Assembly: GCF_018390695.1 (NCBI RefSeq)
Contig: NZ_JAHBGF010000010.1
Span: 186,001 to 250,000, forward strand
DNA from: Ancylobacter sonchi
GTDB lineage: Bacteria > Pseudomonadota > Alphaproteobacteria > Rhizobiales > Xanthobacteraceae
Length of the DNA: 64,000 nucleotides
Direction: 5' to 3'
A program made the translations under genes and the position numbers. The notes below the pieces were generated by a model. The model was not told where the DNA came from. It did not search any database and was given only the letters and a program-made list of their open reading frames with translations. Of this stretch, positions 1 through 8,875 are shown piece by piece. Within the stretch, counting starts at the first letter, position 1, and every line of letters begins with the position of its first letter.

Positions 1-853
1 TCACCGTGTGCGTCTCGCCGAGCAGGATGCCGAAGGGCGATCCTTCGGGAACCAGGAAGGTGTGCGCGGCCGGCGACCAGTTGTGCGTCTCGTAGGGGTT
101 CTGCCGCCACATGAAACGCGGCCGCGACGGATCGGTGAGATCCATCATGCCGAAGCCGCCGCGCCGCCAGGCACAGGTCACGTAGTTCCCGTAAGGCTGG
201 GCTTCGTGGAGGTCGACGCTCTTCGGCGTCAGCAGGTCGAGGTCCCAGGTCGGTTCCTCATGCGCCGCCTCGTTCTGTCCCGGCACCCAGCCTTCGCCGA
301 TCAGCTGCGGGTTGGAGGGATCCTTCATGTCGTGGATCAGCAGCACGCGGCCATTGCAGCCATCCTTGAAGCCGCCGCTGTAGAGCAGCTTGCGCTGGAA
401 GTCGTAGACCGGGCGGTGGATGCCGTTGCCGTCCGTCTCGACATGGCGGATCAGCTTCGGATCGCGCGGATTGCTGATGTCGTAGAGAACCAGGCCGCCC
501 TTGACGTCGGGGTCATCCACGCCCGGCTTCTTGTCGACGTTCATGATCAGCACGTCGTCGACGATCAGCACCTTGTGGCTGCGGGCGCTGGGCGCGTGTT
601 CGAGCTGCTTGACGACCTTGGGCGATGTCGGGTCGGAGACATCGAGCACGGTGAGGCCGAAGGAGCCGTAGAGACCGCCGGCGGCCACGTAGCAGATGCC
701 GTTGCGCACGCGGATCTGGAAGGCGTCGTTCCAGCCGCCGAGATCGGAATGTCCGACGAGGCGCACATTGCGCGCCTCTTCCGGCCGCGGGCCGGTGAGC
801 ACGCTATGCGCTTCGGCCTCGGGCACGGGCTTCAAGAAGTATGGCTTGTTCAT
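1..853 (-). CDS. LVIVD repeat-containing protein (partial)
   Basis: The gene starts at an ATG whose complement is at 851-853 and runs off the left edge, so about 284 residues are visible and the C-terminus is missing. The protein begins MNKPYFLKPVPEAEAHSVL. It carries at least four beta-propeller-like repeats of the form 'L-x-V-x-D-(V/I)-S-(D/N)-P-x-x-P-x-(V/L)': LTVLDVSDPTSPKVV, LVLYDISNPRDPKLI, VLLIHDMKDPSNPQLI and FGMMDLTDPSRPRF. This is the LVIVD repeat signature. No signal peptide is seen. It lies 25 bp after the ABC ATPase gene on the same strand, so it is probably the last or a late gene of that operon. The biochemical role is unknown; a propeller binding domain is inferred only from the repeats. 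Confidence 0.85.
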   Translation of the reverse strand, partial: MNKPYFLKPVPEAEAHSVLTGPRPEEARNVRLVGHSDLGGWNDAFQIRVRNGICYVAAGGLYGSFGLTVLDVSDPTSPKVVKQLEHAPSARSHKVLIVDDVLIMNVDKKPGVDDPDVKGGLVLYDISNPRDPKLIRHVETDGNGIHRPVYDFQRKLLYSGGFKDGCNGRVLLIHDMKDPSNPQLIGEGWVPGQNEAAHEEPTWDLDLLTPKSVDLHEAQPYGNYVTCAWRRGGFGMMDLTDPSRPRFMWRQNPYETHNWSPAAHTFLVPEGSPFGILLGETHTV

Positions 854-878
854 TCGTCAAAATCCCTGTGCAACTGAC

Positions 879-2012
879 TTACGACGCCAACTTGACCGGC
901 ACCGGCTTGCTGGATGCGCCGGCGGAAGGAAGCAGCCGGCAGGCTTCCGGTCGGAACTGCAGCCGGATCAGATCGCCGACCGACACCGGGATGCCGGTCG
1001 CGAGCTTCGTCACGACGGTCTGCTGGCCGGCCTGGATCTGGCACTCGACGGCCTCGCCAAAGAAGACGACCTTCTTGACCCGGCCCTCGATGAGGTTCAC
1101 CCCGTCCGCGCGTTCGGGTCCGGCCACGGTGAGGCTTTCGGGGCGAACGGCGAGCTTGGCCGACATGCCCTTGCTGAAGCCGGCCGGCATGGCGCAGCGC
1201 CAGATCCCGTAGGGCGTCTCGACATGCCCGATACCTTCGCGCGCGCCCTCGACGACGGCGGCATCGAACAGGTTCACCCGGCCGACGAACTGCGCCACGA
1301 AGTCATTGACCGGATTGGTGTAAAGTTCGACCGGCGTCGCCTCCTGGACGATCTTGCCGCCATACATCACCGCGATGCGGTCCGACATGGCGAGCGCTTC
1401 GAACTGGTCGTGCGTGACATAGATCGAGGTGATCCCGAGGTGGCGCGTCAGCTCCTTGATCTCGATGCGCAGATCCTCTCGCAGCTTCGCGTCGAGATTG
1501 CTCAGCGGCTCGTCGAGCAGCAGAACCTCGGAGCTCGACACTAGTGCCCGTGCCAGCGCCACGCGCTGCTGCTGGCCGCCGCTGAGATAGGGGGCGGGCC
1601 GGTCGGCCAGATGCTCCATCTGCATCATGGCGAGTACGTCCATGACGCGGCGCTTGCGCTCCTCGGCAGGCACCTTGCGGTGGCCGTGCTTCAGCGGGAA
1701 GGCGACGTTGTTGAACACGGTCATGTGCGGCCAGATGGCGTAGGACTGGAACACCATCCCGATGGGCCGCTGATAGGGCGGCACGAACACGCCGCGATCC
1801 GCCACCACCATGTTGCCGATGGTGATGCGTCCGCGGTCGGGGGTTTCCAGGCCGGCGATGCAGCGCAGCGTCGTGCTCTTTCCGCAGCCGCTCGGGCCGA
1901 GCAGGGTATAGAACTCGCCGCGCTCGATACGGAAGTTCACATTGTCGAGTGCCGCGACATGACCGCCGAACGAGTCGAAGTCCTTGCCGAGTCCAGTGAT
2001 ATTCACTTCCAT
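879..2012 (-). CDS. ABC transporter ATP-binding protein (Fe/spermidine/thiamine importer type)
   Basis: This 377-residue nucleotide-binding subunit energises import through the permease encoded just upstream. Visible motifs in order: Walker A GPSGCGKST (about residue 39), Q-loop VFQSYAIWPHM, signature LSGGQQQRVALARAL, Walker B LLLDEPLSNLDAKL, and H-loop YVTHDQFEALAMSDR. A C-terminal extension of about 140 residues with the character of a TOBE domain follows, typical of the FbpC/PotA/MalK class. The permease gene ends 11 bp before this start. The partner domains point to Fe3+-, phosphonate- or thiamine-type importers, but the substrate cannot be read from sequence. The surrounding ThDP enzymes make an organic acid or phosphonate-like ligand possible. 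Confidence 0.93.
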   Translation of the reverse strand: MEVNITGLGKDFDSFGGHVAALDNVNFRIERGEFYTLLGPSGCGKSTTLRCIAGLETPDRGRITIGNMVVADRGVFVPPYQRPIGMVFQSYAIWPHMTVFNNVAFPLKHGHRKVPAEERKRRVMDVLAMMQMEHLADRPAPYLSGGQQQRVALARALVSSSEVLLLDEPLSNLDAKLREDLRIEIKELTRHLGITSIYVTHDQFEALAMSDRIAVMYGGKIVQEATPVELYTNPVNDFVAQFVGRVNLFDAAVVEGAREGIGHVETPYGIWRCAMPAGFSKGMSAKLAVRPESLTVAGPERADGVNLIEGRVKKVVFFGEAVECQIQAGQQTVVTKLATGIPVSVGDLIRLQFRPEACRLLPSAGASSKPVPVKLAS

Positions 2013-2023
2013 GTTCTGACTCC

Positions 2024-3796
2024 TCAGCCCTGTTGGCGGCTAAGTTGAGAAATGAAACGGCGGAGAAGAAGCGTAAGCGGAATGAGGAAGATGATCAGGA
2101 CGACGCCCATCGCCGCTGCGTTCGGCGCGTATTGCTCCCAGTTTTCCCAGAGGAAGACCGCGAAGACCTTGTTGTCGCGGCTCGACAGCATGAGCGGGAT
2201 CGCGAAGGCCCGCAGGGTGTGCACCGCGACCCAGATCCAGCCGGCCGCGAAGGCGGGAAACAGCAGGGGCAGGGTGATGCGGATCATCGCCTGGAACACC
2301 GTCGCGCCGCTGACATAGGCGGCCTGCTCCAGTTCCTTGTGGATCTGCACGATGGCGCCGTTCATCAGCCGGGTGCAGAAGGGCAGGTAGGAGATGGCCA
2401 GGCCGAGGGCGACGATCCAGATCGTGCCGTAGATGCCGCTGAAGCTGAGTGGCGGGGTCAGAAACGCGACCATCAGCGCCGTCGCCACGACGATGCCGGG
2501 CACGGCAAGCGGCATGAAGACCATGAAGTCGAGCGCGCCGGTCACGACGGCGCTGCCATGCTTGCGGACGATGAGCCACGAAACCACGAAGGCCAGTGCC
2601 ATCGTCGCCGTCGCGGTGAGCAGCATCAGCACGAGGGTGTTCCACACGGTCTCGGTGAGTTCCGGAGAGCTGAACACCTTGACGAAGTTCTGGAACGACA
2701 CCAGGCCGAGGGCCTCGAGGGAAGGAGCGCGGTAGCTGGGCAGCAGGCTGGTCCAAAGCAGGATGGCAAAGGGCAGGGCGGTGGAGATGAGGAAGTAGAA
2801 GCCGACCGCACCGAGTGCCGCATAGCGCCAGCGCCCGATGGAGATCACGCGCGGGCGGAATCCCTTGCCGGTGACCGTCGTGTACCGCTCCGAATGGCGG
2901 ATCATCCGCCGGTAGACATAGAGCAGCCCGATCATGAGCAGCATGAACAGCACGCCGTAGACGGCCGCCAGGCCGTAATCGATCGGCGCCTGCACGCGGG
3001 TGGTGAAATAGATCATCGTGCTGAGCACGAAGACGCCGCCCGGCAGGCCGACCGCGAGCGCGGCCTCGAAGGATTCCATGCTCAGGATGAACGAATACAT
3101 GCCGGCCGCGAGAATGGCGGGCATCAGTGCCGGCAGCGTAACTTTCATGAATGTCTGGAGACGGCTGGCCTTCGAGACCATGGCGGCCTCTTCGAGCGTC
3201 GGGTCCATCATGCGAAAGCTGCCGACCACCATGAGGAAGATGGTCGTCACGCCGCGTATGCTGTCGAGGAAGATCAGGCCGCTGATCGAGAAGATGTTGA
3301 TCGGCCCGACATTCGACGTATAGCCCAGCGGAGAGAGCACTGCGCGCAAGACAACGTTCAGCGCACCGGAGTTCGGCGACAGCAGCAGGGCCCAGCCCAT
3401 GGCGAACAGAATGCCGGGCATGGCCATCGGAATGATGATGATGGCCCATGCCAGATTGCGCAGCGGCATGTCGGTGCGTTCGACCAGAAACGCCATTCCC
3501 ACAGCCCAGATGAGCGATAGCGCTGTGCCGGCAGCGGCGATCCAGAAGGTCCGCCCGAGCGTCTCGATGAAGTTGGGCTGGCTCAGCGCGTAGCTATAGT
3601 TCTGCAGGGTCCAGCCATCCGGAAATGCCGGATGGCCTTCCTGGAGGCTGGAGATGATCAGGCGTCCGACCGGGACGACAACCATGAATGCGATGATCGC
3701 AGTCACCACGATGAGCAGCATGTTTCTGCTCACCCACCCAACCAGATCGAATTTCTTGGCGGGTAGGACGGTCTGATTAGCTTCGATGGACACCAT
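2024..3796 (-). CDS. ABC transporter permease, fused double transmembrane domain
   Basis: About 590 residues carry two binding-protein-dependent transport (BPD_transp_1) domains in tandem, as in FbpB/AfuB-type permeases. Each half has about six hydrophobic segments and an EAA-type loop (EEAAMVSKASRLQTFMKVTL in the first half, EQAAYVSGATVFQAMIRITL in the second). I start at MVSIEANQ (complement of 3794-3796) because GAGG lies 5 bp upstream. An in-frame ATG 48 bp earlier lacks a ribosome site. It lies between the binding-protein gene (upstream) and the ATPase gene (downstream) and forms the membrane channel of the importer. Confidence 0.92.
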   Translation of the reverse strand: MVSIEANQTVLPAKKFDLVGWVSRNMLLIVVTAIIAFMVVVPVGRLIISSLQEGHPAFPDGWTLQNYSYALSQPNFIETLGRTFWIAAAGTALSLIWAVGMAFLVERTDMPLRNLAWAIIIIPMAMPGILFAMGWALLLSPNSGALNVVLRAVLSPLGYTSNVGPINIFSISGLIFLDSIRGVTTIFLMVVGSFRMMDPTLEEAAMVSKASRLQTFMKVTLPALMPAILAAGMYSFILSMESFEAALAVGLPGGVFVLSTMIYFTTRVQAPIDYGLAAVYGVLFMLLMIGLLYVYRRMIRHSERYTTVTGKGFRPRVISIGRWRYAALGAVGFYFLISTALPFAILLWTSLLPSYRAPSLEALGLVSFQNFVKVFSSPELTETVWNTLVLMLLTATATMALAFVVSWLIVRKHGSAVVTGALDFMVFMPLAVPGIVVATALMVAFLTPPLSFSGIYGTIWIVALGLAISYLPFCTRLMNGAIVQIHKELEQAAYVSGATVFQAMIRITLPLLFPAFAAGWIWVAVHTLRAFAIPLMLSSRDNKVFAVFLWENWEQYAPNAAAMGVVLIIFLIPLTLLLRRFISQLSRQQG

Positions 3797-3999
3797 CTTG
3801 TCCTCACTGGCGTGAATCGGGGGCCACTGCCGAAATCGCGACATGTCCGTGGCAGGAACCGCCGGCGTCGGTGCCGCCTCGCTGTGCTGGCGCCGGTTGC
3901 GGTCCCAGCAGGCGAAGTCATCCGGCGGTCATGCCTGTGGCGGCGGTCGCCGATGGAACGGCACCTTGCGGGTGGAGTTTTCGGCGGCCGCGCGGGAGG

Positions 4000-4016
4000 G
4001 GCCGTTGTCAACGGCC
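4000..4016 (-). promoter_or_regulatory. Intercistronic hairpin after the binding-protein gene
   Basis: GGCCGTT-GTC-AACGGCC is a perfect 7-bp stem overlapping the stop codon of the binding-protein gene. It is not followed by a T-run. Hairpins here often partly terminate transcription or stabilise the upstream mRNA, so that binding protein is made in excess over permease. That role is inferred. Confidence 0.4.
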
Positions 4017-5057
4017 GGTGGGAAAGCCCCAGACCGTGACGACGGCGCGCGTGGCCACGCTTTGCGCCTTGCCGTCGGACTCCCAGCCCGCCCAGAAGGG
4101 TTCGGCGCCGGCCTTCGAGACCATGGCCTGGGCTTCGGTGCCCTCCTTCAGCGGATTGCTCTGTCCGAAGAGGTCGTAATATTTGGCGCCGTCGGTTGCC
4201 ATGAAGCCGGCGAAGAGGATCGCCGAATTCGGCGCCTTGCCGCCCTTCATCACGGCCAGCGCCTCGCCGACCTGATAGGGGTATTCCTTCGGCACGACGA
4301 TCGAGATCGGCGACGAGGGATCATTGTAGAGAATGGTCTTCAGGTGCTGGTAGCCAATGCCGCAGACGATCGAGTACTCGCCGGAGGCAAGCAGGGACGC
4401 GACATTGTTCGGTGACGAGACCCACACCGGCTGGTTGTTCTTCAGCGCCGTATGGTACTCCGTGCTGCGCTCGGGACCCCATTTGATGTAGAGCTGGACG
4501 AAGGCGAGCGGGCGCGAATAGACGCCGACCTTTCCCTTCCATTTGGGGTCGATGCAGTCGGACCAGTTCTTCGGCGCGTCGGCGGCGGAGACCAGCTTGT
4601 TGTTGTAGGCGATGACGAACTGGTTGATGCCGGTTCCCAGGTAATAGCCGTTCGGATTTACCATGGTGGGCGAGATGGCGGGGAAGAGCTTCAGCCAGTC
4701 GACCTTCTGCAGCACGCCGGCGCTGACGAACTTGTCGCGAAGGTCGCCAGACACCGCGACGAGATCGACAGTGACGCGCCCGGTGAGAGCTTCGTTCAGG
4801 ATGCGTTCGCGATCGTCGAGGCCGCTGACGAACTGATGTTCGACGGCGATGCCGTATTTCTCCTGAAAGGCCTTCTTCGTTTCACTGATGATCGGGCCTG
4901 CCCACTGCGTGGCGATCTGCAGCGGCGGCTCCTTCTTCGCCAGTTCGATGACTTTCTCGAGGGTGCTTCCCACCTCGGCGCGCGCGCCCGGCGCGAACAA
5001 GAGAGCGCTGCCGAGGCAGAGTGACGCCGCCACACGCCCCCAACTATGTACGGACAT
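4008..5057 (-). CDS. Extracellular solute-binding protein of ABC transporter
   Basis: I start at MSVHSWGRV (complement of 5055-5057), where GGAGG sits 5 bp upstream. The ORF extends 22 residues further upstream without such a site. A classic Sec signal peptide ends at about FAPGARA/EVG. The mature protein of about 320 residues is of the Fe/phosphonate/thiamine-type binding class (periplasmic cluster with the double permease that follows). It is a close paralogue of the protein at 13035-14093; they share the blocks FVSGLDDRERILNEAL, FLGTGxNQFV, GVYSRPLxFVQxYIKWGPE and YWAGWESDGxAQS nearly word for word. It delivers the ligand to the importer encoded at 879-3796. The ligand is unknown. Confidence 0.92.
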   Translation of the reverse strand: MSVHSWGRVAASLCLGSALLFAPGARAEVGSTLEKVIELAKKEPPLQIATQWAGPIISETKKAFQEKYGIAVEHQFVSGLDDRERILNEALTGRVTVDLVAVSGDLRDKFVSAGVLQKVDWLKLFPAISPTMVNPNGYYLGTGINQFVIAYNNKLVSAADAPKNWSDCIDPKWKGKVGVYSRPLAFVQLYIKWGPERSTEYHTALKNNQPVWVSSPNNVASLLASGEYSIVCGIGYQHLKTILYNDPSSPISIVVPKEYPYQVGEALAVMKGGKAPNSAILFAGFMATDGAKYYDLFGQSNPLKEGTEAQAMVSKAGAEPFWAGWESDGKAQSVATRAVVTVWGFPTGR

Positions 5058-5607
5058 GATTTCCTCCCAATTTATCGGAGCCTGCGACTCCCGCACCGGA
5101 CGTTCCTGCCAGCGCGGTTGCATGAAATCTCATGTCTGGACAAATTGCAATATTAATTCTGCAAGAAGAAACAAAGAATGGCACGTCGATTCTGGAAGTT
5201 CTGCGCCCTCTCGGGAAATTGAAGTCGAATAAATTTGGTATTACAAATACAATACTTCACTCGCCCATGGCGAGTATCGGCCCGGCAATGCAGCCTGCCG
5301 GTCGCAGGTCCAGACCCGTCCTGGGCGACCGGGATGTCCTCGCTGACACTGGCGCGCATTGGTGTCGGCGGCCGGGGATCGTCCCAAGGAACACGTTCCC
5401 GCAAGGTCGTCTCCACCCGCCGCGTCCCGAAAGAATGCCGAGCACCATGATGCCGTCATTGAGTTTGATGCGAAGGGCGTCTTGCTCGATGCCGAGTTTG
5501 CGCGATCTGACGACGGCCTGCGACGCGGGAGGCTCACCTGAGTTCGAGGTTGTGAAACCGCGAGAGGCGAACCCCAACGGCGCGCGCCTGCCGCATAAAG
5601 TCCGGAC
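5058..5607. other. Intergenic region upstream of the ABC operon
   Basis: 550 bp without a gene I can support. The part at 5130-5270 is clearly AT-rich against the GC-rich background and probably holds the promoter of the leftward ABC operon. It includes an inverted repeat TTGCA-N10-TGCAA at 5145-5164. From 5270 to 5600 several short overlapping ORFs exist on both strands, but none has a convincing ribosome site or recognisable protein family, so this may be decayed coding DNA. Confidence 0.4.
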
Positions 5608-5898
5608 TTATGAGTCGGCAAGGTGCCGCGATGCCGCTTCGGGCCGGCGGGGCGTTCGCTGATGCATGGTGCTCAGCAACACCATGGCGGCCTCGCGGCT
5701 GCGCTCCATCCGCTCGAAGCTTCGGGTGTCTATGCAGCCGCCCTTTCGGCCGAAATAGATCGCCCAGGCCTCCTCCGTCACGGCGGTGCCGGGCAGGTCG
5801 GCCTCGACGAAGCGGGAGGCCTCCATGACGTCGTCCAGGGCGAAGCCGGCATGCGGGTCCTGGACATCGTCATCGTAGTCGTCGCAGTCCTCGCACAT
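5608..5898 (-). CDS. Small acidic hypothetical protein
   Basis: A reading frame of about 96 residues starts at MCEDCDDYDDDVQ (complement of 5896-5898). GGAAG lies 4 bp upstream; an earlier ATG at 5913 has no ribosome site. The N-terminus has a C-x-x-C pair and a run of Asp. The middle (EEAWAIYFGRKGGCIDTRSFERMERSREAAMVLL) looks like genuine helical protein, whereas the opposite frames are Arg/Pro-rich as expected of shadows. I do not recognise the family. It lies about 60 bp from the downstream ThDP enzyme gene on the same strand. Coding status is likely but not certain. Confidence 0.45.
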   Translation of the reverse strand: MCEDCDDYDDDVQDPHAGFALDDVMEASRFVEADLPGTAVTEEAWAIYFGRKGGCIDTRSFERMERSREAAMVLLSTMHQRTPRRPEAASRHLADS

Positions 5899-5961
5899 GG
5901 TTCTTCCGCTCATCTGCTTGGTACAGCAAGGTGGGCGCGGCGCGCCACGACGTCAATACGC

Positions 5962-7653
5962 TCATCTCAGGCCGCGCGACACGAGCCGTTGCATGATCGG
6001 CGCGAGCACCCGGTCGGAAATGTGCACGTTCCATATCTCCGCCTCGTCCTGCTTTTCATAGGCGGCGAACAAATCGGCAAGCTGTCCGACGGACGAGACG
6101 GTCTGCCCGCGCAGGCCGAACCCCTTCGCGATGGCGGCGAAATCGGTACGCCCGAAGACGGCCGAGCTTTCATCGATGCCCTCGGCCCGGAGCTTGTGGA
6201 TCTCCGCGCCATAGGCGCCGTCGTTCAGCACGCAGATCAGCATCTTGATGCCCTGGCGCTTGATCGTTTCCAGCTCCTGGATGTGCATGATCAGGCTGCC
6301 ATCGCCTTCGATCAGCACGATGCGGTCGGTCCCCTTGGCGACGGCCACGCCGATCGCCATCGAAAGCCCGTTGCCGATCGCGCCGAACTCGCGAATGACG
6401 TGATAGTTCTCCGGTCGCCGGTGCTTCATCTGCGAGTGGAAATAGGCGCAGTGCCCGGTGCCGCTCACAATGTCCCAGTCCTTGGGCAGGACATCGTCGA
6501 ATTCCGAGATGAAGTCCCGAGGATCCACCGTTCCCGCGACAGCCGGGTAGGTGTCGCGGCGGGTTGAACCCTCCTGGATGCGGGTTGCGACGTCGCCGGT
6601 GCGCGCGCGCGGCTCGCTGGCTGCCGAATTGCTCCGCCGGTCGTCGCGATCGAGCGCGGCGCAGATGGCCGCTATCGCCTCGCGCGCATCGGCGCGGACA
6701 TAGAAGTCGGCGGCGGCCACGCCATCCTTCAGCCCGACGGGGTTCGCGTCGATCTGGACGACGAAGGCATTGGGAAACAGGGATCCCCCATCGGCCGTGT
6801 AGGACGTCAGGCTCGCGCCGATGGCGATGACGAGATCCGCGCGGCCGAACTCTTCGCGCGCCGCCGGGCCGGAGAAGCCGCCGGCGATCCCCAGGTTGAA
6901 GGGATCGTCGTCGAACAGGCCGCGCGCCGGCAATGTCGTGGACAGCAGGGCTCCCGACCGTTCCGCGAGGGTGCGCACCGCGTCGCCGGCATCCGAGGAG
7001 ACCACGCCGCGCCCGGCTATGATGATCGGATGCTGGGAGGAGCGGATGCGGTCCACCACCTCCGCAATGGCTGCGGTGGCCGGGGGGAGGGGATGAAGCC
7101 TCGGAAGGAACTCCGTGGAGGGCCGATAGTCCTGCACCGGCATGCGCTGCTTCTGCAGGTCGAACGGCACCCCGAGAACGACGGGTTTGCGTTCGGTGCG
7201 CGCCTTGTAGAACGCCTCACGCACGCTGGGCAGCAGGCGACCCGCGCTGCGGGCCGAGATGTACTCGGCGCCGGTCGCCAGGGCGAGCGGGGCCTGTTCC
7301 ATTCCCTGATTGTACCATTTGGCGTTTTCGGGATTGACCGGGATTTCCCCGGTGAAGAGCACCATCGGCACATGCGCGCGCGCAGCGGTCGTCAGCGCCG
7401 TCATCGTCTGGGTGAAGCCCGGCCCGAGCGTGACGGAGGCGACGCCGACCTCGCCGGTGGCGATGGCGTAGCCGATCGCCATGCCGCAGGCACAGTGTTC
7501 GTGGCGTGCATGGATGGTCTGCACGCCCTCCCGCTCAGAAAGGGCGATGGCCCAATGCATGTTGCCATCGCCCATGAGCGTGAAATGGGCGCGCACGCCT
7601 TCGGCATAATAGGCTCTGGCCAGTAGTTCGTAGCCGGGGACATCGTTCTTCAT
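5962..7653 (-). CDS. Thiamine pyrophosphate-dependent enzyme (acetolactate-synthase-like) 1
   Basis: About 563 residues, started at MKNDVPGYELL; an ORF extension of 18 residues is unlikely to be protein. It has the three-domain ThDP enzyme layout. The N-terminal Pyr domain has the conserved catalytic Glu in HARHEHCACGMAIGYA, the middle domain has a Rossmann-like PIIIAGRGVV, and the C-terminal PP domain has the ThDP/Mg motif GDGSLIMHIQELETIKRQG ending in LND. The family includes acetolactate synthases, benzoylformate and sulfo/phosphonopyruvate decarboxylases; the substrate is not determinable. It lies downstream of the PanE-like gene and is probably co-transcribed with it. A second, different ThDP enzyme lies at 8876-10552. 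Confidence 0.88.
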   Translation of the reverse strand: MKNDVPGYELLARAYYAEGVRAHFTLMGDGNMHWAIALSEREGVQTIHARHEHCACGMAIGYAIATGEVGVASVTLGPGFTQTMTALTTAARAHVPMVLFTGEIPVNPENAKWYNQGMEQAPLALATGAEYISARSAGRLLPSVREAFYKARTERKPVVLGVPFDLQKQRMPVQDYRPSTEFLPRLHPLPPATAAIAEVVDRIRSSQHPIIIAGRGVVSSDAGDAVRTLAERSGALLSTTLPARGLFDDDPFNLGIAGGFSGPAAREEFGRADLVIAIGASLTSYTADGGSLFPNAFVVQIDANPVGLKDGVAAADFYVRADAREAIAAICAALDRDDRRSNSAASEPRARTGDVATRIQEGSTRRDTYPAVAGTVDPRDFISEFDDVLPKDWDIVSGTGHCAYFHSQMKHRRPENYHVIREFGAIGNGLSMAIGVAVAKGTDRIVLIEGDGSLIMHIQELETIKRQGIKMLICVLNDGAYGAEIHKLRAEGIDESSAVFGRTDFAAIAKGFGLRGQTVSSVGQLADLFAAYEKQDEAEIWNVHISDRVLAPIMQRLVSRGLR

Positions 7654-7719
7654 TGCAGTCCATATCCTTGCGCGAGGGCGATACGGAAGCCGGCCGCCGG
7701 CCGGCACGCAGACGACAGG

Positions 7720-8760
7720 TCACACGGGCGCCGGCACGACTCCCGCGAGTTCCAGCGCGACGCCGAGGTTCGACGGATCGGGCTTGAGCAGCCCGGCATG
7801 GATGCGGTGGGTGACGTCGACCATCGCCCTGTTCGCCGGCGTGGCGATGCCGAACCGCTCGCCCTGCTCGACGACGAGGCCGTTGATCATGTCCACCTCG
7901 CTGAGGCGCCCCTTCATGTGGTCCTGCAGCGTCGTGTTCGGGCCGCGTCCCGGCCCGATGTCGTGGTTGATCTTGTCGATCAGCTTGGTCAGCAGGTTGT
8001 TGCTGCCTTCCATGTCCTGGCGCGTCAGGCCGAAGATCGGCACGATGGCGTGCCCGAGCTTGTCGCCGACCGCGAGCGCCTCCGAGCCGAGCTGCATCAT
8101 CAGCTCGTTCATGCCGGCGGGCTGGGCGTCGGTCAGCTCCCCGCCGGTCATGGCCATCGTGCCCAGCGTCATCGAGTTCAGCACGAGTTTCATGTATTTG
8201 GCCGAGAGAATGTCCTCCACCATCTCGACCTTGCCCGCGTGGCGCAGCACGTCGGCGACGACAGCCTCCCGCCCGACCGTCGCGGGATGGAAGCTGCCCA
8301 GGCCGAACCATGTCCGGTCCGGCGCGGTGTTGCGCTTGATCTCTCCCGGCACGAAGCAGGCCGAGGAGAGCTCCACGGCACAGCCGAGCGTGCGCGATGG
8401 ACCCACGATGTCGGCGATCATCTGCGCCGTCATGCCGTTCTGGGCGCCGATCAGGAAGCCGTCCTCGTTGAGATAGGGCTTGATCAGCTCGGCATGCCAG
8501 CGCGTGTCGTAGATCTTGGTGACCAGGAAGACGACGTCGAAACGCGTGCGCATCGACGCCAGGTCGCACAGGTGGTGCGCGGGCAGTCTCGCCCGGATTT
8601 CTCCCTGCCGCATCGTGACGTGAAGGCCGTTGGCGCGGATGGCCTCCACATGGGCCGGCCATTGATCGATCAGGACCACGTCGAGGCCGGCATTCGCCAG
8701 GTCGGCGGCGAGGCAGCTGCCATTGGCGCCGGAGCCGAGCACCGCGATCTTCGTCGTCAT
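7720..8760 (-). CDS. Ketopantoate reductase family (PanE/ApbA-like) oxidoreductase
   Basis: 346 residues. The N-terminal NAD(P)-binding Rossmann motif VLGSGANGSCLAADLANAG is followed by the family block VVFLVTKIYDTRWHAELIKPYL and IGAQNGMTA, where ketopantoate reductases have TK and QNG. A helical C-terminal ApbA_C-like domain carries KLVLNSMTLGTMA. The true PanE makes pantoate, but this copy sits between two ThDP decarboxylase/synthase-like genes. It is more likely to reduce a 2-oxo acid or oxidise a 2-hydroxy acid in the local catabolic route; that is inference. It is about 40 residues longer than typical PanE proteins. Confidence 0.85.
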   Translation of the reverse strand: MTTKIAVLGSGANGSCLAADLANAGLDVVLIDQWPAHVEAIRANGLHVTMRQGEIRARLPAHHLCDLASMRTRFDVVFLVTKIYDTRWHAELIKPYLNEDGFLIGAQNGMTAQMIADIVGPSRTLGCAVELSSACFVPGEIKRNTAPDRTWFGLGSFHPATVGREAVVADVLRHAGKVEMVEDILSAKYMKLVLNSMTLGTMAMTGGELTDAQPAGMNELMMQLGSEALAVGDKLGHAIVPIFGLTRQDMEGSNNLLTKLIDKINHDIGPGRGPNTTLQDHMKGRLSEVDMINGLVVEQGERFGIATPANRAMVDVTHRIHAGLLKPDPSNLGVALELAGVVPAPV

Positions 8761-8793
8761 CGCTTCCTCCCGCTATTCGTCTGTTTTTGTTTG

Positions 8794-8840
8794 GCGTGCG
8801 AAGTTTTGTCTGCATGCGAAGTTTTGTCTGCGTGCGAAGT
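8794..8840. repeat. 18-bp direct tandem repeat, about 2.6 copies
   Basis: The unit GCGTGCGAAGTTTTGTCT occurs at 8794-8811, again with one change (CGTG to CATG) at 8812-8829, and as a partial copy at 8830-8840. It occupies the 115-bp gap between the two leftward genes, just upstream of the PanE-like start. Confidence 0.9.
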
Positions 8841-8875
8841 CATGGCACAGCTTCGCCCGCCGATGCGACGGCTAA

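Noticed and set aside
2033-3520. Long rightward open frame across the permease gene
   Set aside because: It is a GC-rich antisense shadow: its protein is Arg/Glu/Gly/His-rich low complexity, while the leftward frame is a clear double-domain permease.
5257-5577. 106-residue leftward frame in the gap upstream of the ABC operon
   Set aside because: It has no recognised family, several overlapping frames exist in the same DNA and no convincing ribosome site was found. It may be a decayed gene, but I cannot support it.
8794-8840. 18-bp repeat considered as CRISPR
   Set aside because: Units abut with no spacers and are too few.
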